From contig JBAYMS010000046.1 in the NCBI GenBank assembly GCA_041663425.1, forward strand, positions 1-11,791: 11,791 nucleotides of DNA, read 5' to 3'. This document shows positions 1 through 9,400 of the stretch, piece after piece; the first letter of the stretch is position 1; each line of letters starts with the position of its first letter. Made by a program: the position numbers and the translations under genes. Under the pieces are notes generated by a model, which was given only the letters and a program-made list of their open reading frames with translations, searched no databases and was not told the origin of the DNA. The stretch comes from FEN-1322 sp041663425. GTDB lineage: Bacteria; Omnitrophota; Gorgyraeia; 2-01-FULL-45-10.

Positions 1-243
1 AACAGGGCAGAGGTGCTGGTCAGAGGCCGGCGCGCCCCCGTGGTTGGCAGGGTGACTATGGACCAGACGATGATAGACGTCGGGCATATCAAGGATGTGA
101 AGATAGGTGATGAGGTTGTCCTGATAGGGCGTCAGGGCAAGGAAGAGATCCAGATGGTAAAGCTGGCGCGGCTTGCAGGAACGATCGCCTACGAAAGTAT
201 CTGTGCCATTTCAAACCGAGTTCCCCGCATCTATAAGCAATAA
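1..243 (+). CDS. alr: Alanine racemase, C-terminal fragment (5' end outside the window)
   Basis: This is the last 80 codons of a PLP-dependent alanine racemase, the cytoplasmic enzyme that interconverts L- and D-alanine for peptidoglycan precursors. The frame is open from base 1, so the start lies upstream. Seen directly: the fragment reads NRAEVLVRGRRAPVVGRV, then TMDQTMIDV, which matches the family signature GRVxMDQ of the C-terminal beta domain; and it ends in GTIAYESICAISNRVPRIY, the conserved end of Alr. The Tyr in IAYES (codon at 190-192) corresponds by family knowledge to the active-site entry Tyr near the PLP phosphate. The PLP lysine and catalytic Tyr are in the missing N-terminal part. 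The stop is TAA at 241-243. No disruption is visible. The internal GTG at 13 is not a real start because homology continues upstream of it. Confidence 0.95.
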   Translation, partial: NRAEVLVRGRRAPVVGRVTMDQTMIDVGHIKDVKIGDEVVLIGRQGKEEIQMVKLARLAGTIAYESICAISNRVPRIYKQ

Positions 244-307
244 AAAGTTTTCCACCCCGAGGTAGAAAAACGCTTAGTTAGGTTAAAAAAAGCTAGCTAA
301 CTTTCTC

Positions 308-335
308 TTGATTTAACCAAGTCCCATGATATAAT
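308..335 (+). promoter_or_regulatory. Extended -10 promoter for the giant gene
   Basis: A TTGATT -35 element (308-313) and a perfect TATAAT -10 (330-335) are separated by 16 bases, and the -10 is preceded by TG at 327-328, giving an extended -10 (TGATATAAT). Transcription should start near 341-343, leaving an untranslated leader of only about 20 bases before the ATG at 362. No Shine-Dalgarno sequence is visible in that short AT-rich leader. The reading is from sequence consensus only. Confidence 0.6.
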
Positions 336-363
336 TTAAACACTATATTTGTTTAAATTATAT
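329..363. promoter_or_regulatory. Perfect 13-bp inverted repeat over the -10 box and start codon
   Basis: Bases 329-341 (ATATAATTTAAAC) and 351-363 (GTTTAAATTATAT) are exact reverse complements with a 9-base spacer (342-350). The left arm contains the whole -10 box and the right arm runs into the AT of the ATG start codon at 362. If transcription starts near 342, the left arm would not be in the mRNA, so a DNA operator is more likely than an RNA hairpin. A repressor bound here would block the promoter. No cognate regulator can be named. Confidence 0.55.
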
Positions 364-466
364 GACAGAGACTATATTAAATAAAAATATACGGAATATT
401 ATAAAGAAGGCTATCGCGGCCATTCTCGCGGTAGCCTTTCTGTTTAATGACGTTGCTTTTGCCGCC
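362..466 (+). other. Signal peptide of the giant protein
   Basis: Residues 1-35 have a basic n-region (K8, R11, K15, K16), a hydrophobic core from about 17 to 28 (AIAAILAVAFLF) and a small-residue end AFAA before DYQNLAPKS. Cleavage would fit after A34 or A35. There is no lipobox cysteine. The following NLAPKS motif is a hallmark I associate with exported Omnitrophota proteins (from memory, unverified). An uncleaved anchor is the alternative. Confidence 0.8.
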
Positions 467-3400
467 GACTATCAGAATCTTGCGCCAAAGTCTGCGTTAA
501 CGATCGAAGAATTTCGGGAGAGGTTTGAAGAAGGCTATGGTCTTTTAAATCATAAAGCTATAAATAGCTATATCGAATCCGTTGTAAATGATGCCGGTGG
601 ATTTGAAAATCTTGAGAAGCGTGAAGACAGGTTAAGGATCGGCGGTAAATTAATGCCGATTTTAATAGTGGCTATTCCTGATCTGTTTAAAAAACGAGGC
701 CAGTTTGCCCACGAAGGTCTTGGCAAGTGGAATGGGGTGCCTGTAATATATGCTGATAAAAGTCTTGCGTATTACAACGAAAGCAGGCTCCAATCCGTAA
801 AAAGACGGATTGCCTCAAACGAGATTAGAGAGCGTGAACACATAATCGACCATAGTAAAAATGAATTGCGACAATGGATTCCCTGGAAAATCGCGCGAAA
901 AAATTTATCCGAAAACTGGCGGCATATCTTTAACGATTATGATTTTAGGAATGTCTGGATAATAGGTAACCCTGGCGCTAAAGAAGCGGCATATGCGTTT
1001 CACAGAAATTCCGGATCGCTGAAACATTTGTTTGAAAAGTATAAACACCTGCTCGATTGGGATGAGCTTTATAAAGCGTATATCGAGTCCGGTGAAACCT
1101 TTGACCGCGATGACAGCGATGTCAATATCGCAGCGGGCAATTCATCGCACGGGTCCGGGAAGGGAAAAGGGGCAAAGGCTAAGGCGAAATTGCGGGAATG
1201 GAAAAGTGTAAATATCCCAAAGCTCAGAGACCTCCAGGAAGAGATGGCAGGCTGCGTGCCCGGAGTTCACGAAGAGATGAACAGGGCTATTGAAGCATCT
1301 GAGCCTGAAAGAGTCTTTTTCCATCTGGCTAAAGCGTGGCGCATTCTGAAGACCAGAGAGTCTGCGCAGGAGAGAATATTCTGCGGGCGCATTGAAAGGA
1401 CTGTCTTCGAATTTTCTAAAATCTTCTACGATAAATTATCTGATGTTGAAAGCAGCAATCGTAAAATTGCTATCTATGCTCTTTGGTGGCTTAGGACCGA
1501 CTTTGGAAAAAGCACACCAATCATAAAGAGTGACGTTGAATATTTATTTAGCGTGCTCAGATTTAGATCGGCCGACTTTTTTAATCCCGGAAGCCTCTGC
1601 TATACAGACATACGGGACCTTAAAAGTTATGAAGATGTTAAAAATGTTTTCATGAAAAGCGAAATACATGGTGAGCTTAGGTTTGCAGAGGTATTTAGGA
1701 GGCTTAAAGAAGCGGCTGCTTACGATGAGAACAAAAAGGATGCTCATCTTGCCCGGATCGGATTTTATGATTATCTCGATATTATTGAACTAGCTCTTGA
1801 AGGGCACGTCTTTGATATGCAGTCCGATGTGAGGGATTCTATATTCTATCTCGAATGCATAAAGGAAAAACTTAAATCTTTTGTCATTACCATTAACGCT
1901 ATACGGGCTGTGTTTGATGATGAAAATGACCGGTCTATAGATATATCGTCGTATCAGGATTTAATATACATTCCGCACGAAGTAGAAACTTTACTCGAAG
2001 AGCTTAAAGATTATAAATTTGTGAGATCTGAACCTGATCGATTTTTTGTTGAAGGCTCCAGGAAGATCAGCCGCGAAAAACTGGAAGAAATATCGGGGAA
2101 AATTGATGAATGGACTGAAAAAATAAATAGGATTCAGAGGATATGTCCGCGGTTTAAGGAAATATTCTGTGATAGTAAGCTTGGCAAGCATCTTTTGCTT
2201 GGGCAGGTCAGAGGGTTTATCAAAAAGACGGAAGAAGTAATAAGCGGCAAAGTTCCGAGGGAACCGATATTTAAGGAATATCTAGGACATGGGAAATCCC
2301 AAAAATTAAATGAGCATGAAATTACAGTTTCGGCTAAACGGGCTTTTAATGGACGGAGTAACCGCGCGTTGGGTAGAGGGGCCGAGCTATTTCCATCCAT
2401 CGATTCATTATCCCCTATGGACTTTATAGATCCGGCGCGTCTCGCCGCACCTTTCGGTGCGCATTTCTGGCAGGGGCGCAGGAATAAAGCTTCCTACGAG
2501 GAAAGTCCTGAAAATATGTGTAGTGTGCAGAAAGAGTTTGAGCTTAATACTCAGCATCATCTGTTTCCTTTCTTGCTTTTAGAGTCTGTTGTCCGAAAGT
2601 CAAAAGAGGACACTTCTCTCGGTATTAAATTTAAATTCGAGCTAAAAGAAGGCGATAAATATAGGGAGATCCCAATTAGCGCGATGGGTCTTATGAGGGA
2701 GGGAGATAAATTATCCCGTGGCACTACTGTGCGTCTCACCGTTACGGCTCCGGGTAATGCCGATAATTTATTATTTACTGAATGCCTTGAGAAGCTGTTG
2801 GATATTGCATATGGAATTTTAACCAGTAAAGATACTGTTCAGCCTGATAAGGAGCCATTTGAATATCGTGATCAGGTAAATTTACGTACAGCTGAAGCGC
2901 TTGAAGACCTGAATAAAGCCAAGGTAGAAAAAGCACAGCCAGGCCAGGATGAGCTTATTAAGGAGCTGTCAGAGAAAGAGATGGCTGCAAAACCTGCCGC
3001 ATGGGGGGAGAATAGGCGGCTGCCCTTTAAGGTAAAACCCGAAGATGTCGTGATCTATTATAAAAAGGCGGGAGAGTCTTTGCGGAAAGGCTCAGCAAAT
3101 TCTATATGGAATTCGCTGCCGGCAGAGCTCAAGAATGCCCGCATACTGGCTGGCGTTGCCGATGGGCGTGAAGGCATTATCTTGCTGAGTCAGAGCGCTG
3201 ATCTTGATTCCGCCGCGGCGTCTTACGATATGTCGGAAGTACCGATAAGCTATAGCATTTTGAGCGACCAGGTTTTGTCTGATAGGCGTCGGGAGAGATT
3301 ATGCGGCAACGGAATTCATTTGTTCGGCTTGGATGGGCAGACATATTCAAACTGTGCACACTTTTTTAAGTTAAATACAGCAGAATCTGTAGAGTCGGGT

Positions 3401-6400
3401 GATGGGCGCCAGTGGTTAAAGTTAAGCATGGCTAAAAAATACGAATCATTATTACCCCTATTCTTAAAACGAAATAATATCATGTCTGAAAACATTATAG
3501 GGTCATCTGTAGGAGCCGTTAATCTTAACGGGCTTAAGCCCGGAGAATATTGCCGGGCAAGCTGGATCGAGCTGGGCGAAGTCGCTCGGCTGTTTGGAAT
3601 CCAGGAAGAACTCTTCGCCAATATGACAATAGAAGAAAAGGACGGCGTGGAACAGGAAACCATAGACCGTAAAATGGTTGACGGTCTTCTGTCGGATCCG
3701 CTGTTTGTGGGAGATGTTTTCCGTGACATTTTTGCAAGGCCTGATCTTGTGCTATCTGATATTGTTTCAGTAGATATCCGGCATGTAGGCGAAGGGAGTT
3801 TTAAAAAAGCATATGAGGTTAATTTAAAAATAAAAGGCTGTCGTAGTGCGTTATGTTTTATGCTAAAAGTAGTGAAGTCCGATGTCATAGAATCTGATTC
3901 CGGATATTTATATAATGAAAAATTTGCCAGGACGCAGATCGAGATAGCAAGAAAAGCTCGGAAAAAAATACTGCATATTTATCCTCCGGTGATCGACGCA
4001 AAATTGGTAAAGGATTCAAGAAGCAAGGTCCGCATAGTTTTCGCAGAAGGTATTGTTCCGCAGACCAACGCATCTTTGTCTCAAAGCAGGCTTGACCGTT
4101 ATGCGATAAGGACTTATTTATTATTCTACCTCTTGTTCGATAGAAAAATATTTCTCGAAGACCCGAAACGTGCCAATGTAGTTATACATAAAAGACCGCG
4201 TTTATATTACGACGGGACTATGATTGATTTAGATAATTTTACCCAGGATGATCACATTAACCCTTATCTTGTGGTTTCGGCGTTGATTCATTCGGGGTTT
4301 GGTATCGAGGATATTGCAGAAGCGGCTGAGGAAGTTTTTGGGACTAAAGATGCGGTAAGTTTCCTCGAATATGCTTATGGAAGAGATGCGGGTAAACAAA
4401 TCAGCAACTTTGAAGGATCTTTGCAGGCTATCCGTCTTCGCATGGAAAGCAATGCAAAATCCGGTTTTAATATTCCCAGTTCGATGGAGATAAAGCTTAA
4501 CACTATTCCTCAGAGCATTCCCGTTGGGGCCACTATTTTTGACATATTATCGGAAAGGTATATAGATATCCAGGATTACATAGTGCGTATAAATGGTAAG
4601 ACGGTAAGCGGTGAACGCGATTCCATGACGCACAAACAAAGGATGGGCATCTATCAGGAATATGTTGTAAAAGACGGTGACGAAATCGTTTTCTATCCTA
4701 AGGATAGGGATGGTGGCAGTATCGCTCCGGAGGGTGAAGGGTCCGATGGGGTAGCATTATCGAAAACCGCCCTAGAAAAACACCTGGAATACGAAAAATT
4801 TGACGAACGTCTTAGGACTTATCGAAGGAGTTTGTCGTCTATGCGTAGGATAGTAAGGCCATACCTTTTTAAGGATAATATATTGACGCAGAAATGGGAT
4901 AAAACCATAGTCCTGATGATCGATAAAATAGATCAGTGCCTGAAGGATTATTCGATGGAGCCCATTGGTGTTGATGAGGCTAAAAAGCTTAAGAGATGTT
5001 TTGACGGGCTTAAGTTTAAAAATAAGAACGGAAGACAGGAGTGCCTGCCGTATATTAATTCTGTAATTAAAATTATAGAAAAAATACGGGAAGAATACGA
5101 GCTGGCCGTTGCTTCAGTGCCTGCGTCTGCTCCTGTCGTGTCTTGGAAACATGGTGTGCCTGCGGATGAGGCCGGCATCAGTCTAAACGACGGAATGACA
5201 GAAGCGCAGAAAGAAGACAATGCCGTTATAAAACGAAATCTACCCGGGGCACAGTTTATGACCCCTCCGATGAAGAGGATGGATGCAGTGCCGGTTACCG
5301 GTGGCCTTGAAATTGATCTGATGTCATTTAAAACTAAATATGACGCGCGTTACGATCGGTATATTGCAGGTATAAGTGACCAGGTCCTATTTGACGATTC
5401 CACCTGTCCTGATATAGCCCAGCGCCTCATGGCATCCAGCGCTTCTTTGCATAAGGACGGCAAGGTATGTATTGCCGCTTTTGACGGGCCTGCGGGGGCT
5501 TTTAAAACGACGAGCGCTAAAAAGACTGCGGCACTGATCAGGGCGTCAGGTAAAAAGGCCGTGGTGATCAGCCGCGATTGGTTTATAGGCGGCAGGAATG
5601 AGCGATATGTAAGGCAGGACGAGGAGCTTTCAAAAAATGCAGTAAGCTTGCGGGATGATGAAATATCGCTGCGCAGGAAAAAGTTTGAAAAAGAAGTATT
5701 GGATAGGCTGGAAGAATTTAACAGAAGCAGCCAGCCGCAGATGATCCTGGATCTGAGGGACCTTTACAATAAATACGGCGGAGGCGGACTTGACCGCAAC
5801 GAGTCAGTAGTTGTAGACAGGGATACGATAGTAATAATAGAGGGCAACTACCTGCTCAAAAAAGACTGGCGTCATTATTTCGACGTGGGTATTCTTATGC
5901 TTGCGCGTCCGTCCATATCTATCGCCAGGCGGCTTCCGAGGGATGCGGTTCACGCCGATACGAAGCGCGTAGAAAAGATATTCTGGCGGATAAACACTCC
6001 ATCTTTTATAAATTATATCGAAAATGAAATGCCGGCGGCTGACATAAATGTAGTTACGGATTCCTGCGAAGCTGTGGATCCAGATGATACAGGTTTTACT
6101 GACGCGGAGGATTCGGATAGTAAAACATCGGAAACCAAGGTGGTTTCCGATGAGGTTATCCTGCCTAATAGAGCGGACGCTGTCACTAACATTGGTAAGA
6201 GTCCTTACCTTCAAAAGTTTATTACTCTATTAGGCATACCGACTATCATGCTCGGCATAAATTATTTCATAGAGCAGGTTTTCTTATTAAGTGCAAAAAA
6301 TATATCCATTATAGTTGATTCGGAAAACTTAATGACGTTAGCAAGGCAGCATTGTGATTTATGGGCCGCAAGCTTAAAAACATCTCTCAGTTATTCTATA

Positions 6401-9400
6401 AACGACCCCTGGTCTTGCCATATTGAAATTTGCGTTCATTATGTAAATATGCCTTACATTATCTATAGTGCTGTAGCTTTTTTAATTGTATTTACATCAT
6501 TTATCCTGCCAAGGATGATTGAGTATAATAATCTGCATCAAAGCGGCCCTGGCTTAAAAGCTGCATTTTTGTTTCTATCTTATGGTGCGATTCTGAATGC
6601 CTTCGACGTTTTTTTATGGCATGGAGTTTTTGATTATATATTTGGCGGTTCCCCAGGTGATATTAGTATGTTTTTTGGGACTATTGCAGTTTTCTTTATA
6701 TCTCCTTTTATTCTACAAGAAATGCTTTCTGGCAATGCAGGCATGGGCGATAGCGCTGGGGACGGTTCTGACGCCCAGCCCGGACCTATCTCTTCGCAAA
6801 CAGCGGCGAATGATGCATCGGGCGCAATGTCGCGTAGCGCGAAGCAGGCGTTTAATAATAAGAAGCCGCCGGAAGGAAACCCCGGCGAAAGATTCGCGAC
6901 GGGATTCGGAAGCAATAGGGATACGTCGCGCGGCGATGTGGTGCGTGTAGTGTCCCAAAGTGACACGTCCTCAAAAATTTCCGCAACGACATGGGCTGAT
7001 GTTTCAGAAGCCGAGCTTTTAAAGTATGCGGAAGTGCTTGCAAAAATATTGCGGACGAGATATGGAAAGCATGCTAACGACTACGAGTATTATGCAGATA
7101 TTGGTGTGCAAGAGGCGCTGCGAACTTTTGATCCGGCGAAAGGAACGACGCTCTCCGAATGGATATATCAGAATAAAGGTTTATGGGCTGCCGGGGACGC
7201 GATAAGAAAAGATTTGGGTGTAGCAGTTTACGAAAATGGTAAGAAAAGGCTGGTACCTGTCCCTAGACAATTTTTTATGAACATAGGTGATGAAGGCAAG
7301 ATTACAGAGGAGGAGGCTTCTGTTCCCGATCTTTCCGGTAAAAAAGATGGGGTGGATGAAGATGAAATCGGGGTATGGGAAGCAGGTTTTTTGAACGATG
7401 CAAATATAAAGCTTTTATCTCCTGCCGCGAAATTTGTAGTACGTTTATCATGCGAGGACGGTAAAACATCAAAAGAGATAGCGCGGATTTTACATAAGAA
7501 ATATACAAATGTCCGTGAGATTATAAGCTATATTTCAGACAAGGTCAAAAAAGGCGAATATGCAGATATTGATTTTTGGCTTCCAAAATCATTTGTTTCC
7601 GGAAATCCTGGTGAAAGAATATACAAAATAAGAAATGCTTTAAAAATGTCTCAAAGAGATTTGGGAAATACGGTAGGCGTGAGCGTGGAAGCCATATCTT
7701 CATGGGAAAGGGGCGTCACATATCCTACTTATAATCGCGCGATTTTATTAGCAACCAAATCCAGAGTGCCTTTAGAGTATATTCTTACGGGTGAAGGCGA
7801 TGAAGAAAGTATTTTAGCGAGACTTAGAGAAATTAAATCGTCGCGGCAGCGTGTGATAGAAATGATCTTACGGCTTAAGGCTGATAGAAATTTGAGTTCC
7901 ACAATGCTTGCTAGCGAACTAGGCTTGGGTAGTACTGTATTGGCTGATATATTAAAAGGCAAGACCGCAAGGTTTAATAAAAAAACACAGCAAGCTTTAC
8001 TAAGATACTTTAAATTGCCTGATGATTATTTTGAAGCCGACGCTGGGGACGGTTCTGACGCCCAGATTGAGCCTGTAGTATCAAATGCCGATGCTAAAAA
8101 TCACCGTGGTGTCGGTGCTGCGTTCTACAATGACGATGCCTTTAGTGAAAAATTACCGGAGTTAGACAAAGAGGATTTGAGCCCGGCTCCCAATGTCGAC
8201 GCCGATCAGGTTGTATCGAATACTTTTGTTGTTGATGTAAAAACGGGCATGAGCGTTCCGGCGAAGATAAAAAAGTTGAGACGGATGCTGCGCGGCACAA
8301 ATGAAATGATCACTATTCCCCTGGAAGTGGACGGTAATATGGAGGGTAGGCTGATTTATTCCGAAACTGATCCATTATATATAAATCTTTTGTCGACAAA
8401 TTCTGAAAATTTATATCAGGCCGGCGCAGGCAGGAAGTTTAAGCATGTGGGCTGGCGGCTGATGCAGGCAATCGTGAAGTTGAGCAAGGATACTGCGGCC
8501 AAGGGCGCGATCAGACTTAATTCAATGAAGACCAATGTTGATGCTCAAGCTTTTTATGAAACGATGAGGCCTTTGGGGCTCGCATCCGTACCTGTCGGAG
8601 ATGATATTGACTGGTATCTTGAAGTCAAGGATGCCGATAGGTTTATCGAAGGTATTGAATCGGCCATAGCAGACAGGCGCGCTGAAATTGTGACAAATCA
8701 GGATTTTGCGGATACGCCTTCTTCGGAGACTGTTTCCGATTATGCGTCGTATCGTTACGAGCAGTATAATCAAATTGACAGCATCAAATTTGGCAATCTA
8801 CTGCGTAAATACATGAAAAGACCATTGTCGGAGTCTGAGCAGGTAAAAGCGGCGCAATTTATAGAAGCGATGCATAAAGTAAGAGATGAAGCGGATGTCG
8901 TAAGATCGCTTAATAATATGTTGGGAGGGAATATTTACCCCAATGTTTGTCTAGAGGTTTGTAGAAACGCGGAAGAGGTAATGAACAATGATTTCCCCGA
9001 GGTTGAATACATCGTTATGCAAAAGACGGAATTTTATGATAACAACCCCGGACAGCATAATTTTTATCCGTACGATGAACGCATATACAATATATGGTGG
9101 GATCAGATTGATATGTTTTCACCATTGCATGAATTTTTGGTCATTAAGTTTTTTGGGGTTCCGTTTATCTTGGATCTATCTGCGGATCAATTTGTGATGT
9201 CGAAACCTGATCCTGAAAATAAATGGGAATATACGAATTTTGTCGAACAGGGAATGGTGATGATCCCCGCAGCTGAATTACAGGAGAATGACAGGCCCTA
9301 CACCGGCGCGATAAGTCATGTAGATAAGGAGCAGCTGTGGAGCCTATTAAACGGTGAATCCGCTCTTGTCGATCTTATCGTAGGTGTAAATCCGTATTGG

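Noticed and set aside
276..310. AGTTAG/CTAACT hairpin followed by TTTCTCTT as an alr terminator
   Set aside because: Only a 6-bp AT-rich stem with a 14-base loop and an interrupted T-run; too weak to call.
3316..3888. 190-codon open frame on the minus strand
   Set aside because: It lies entirely inside the giant gene, shows no recognisable domain or start signal, and the plus-strand frame there runs into the conserved kinase-like domain.
6597..6950. 117-codon plus-strand frame overlapping the LspA-like part
   Set aside because: Frame-shifted shadow of the giant gene; its hydrophobic then basic composition comes from the other frame, and the LspA-like motifs are only in the long frame.
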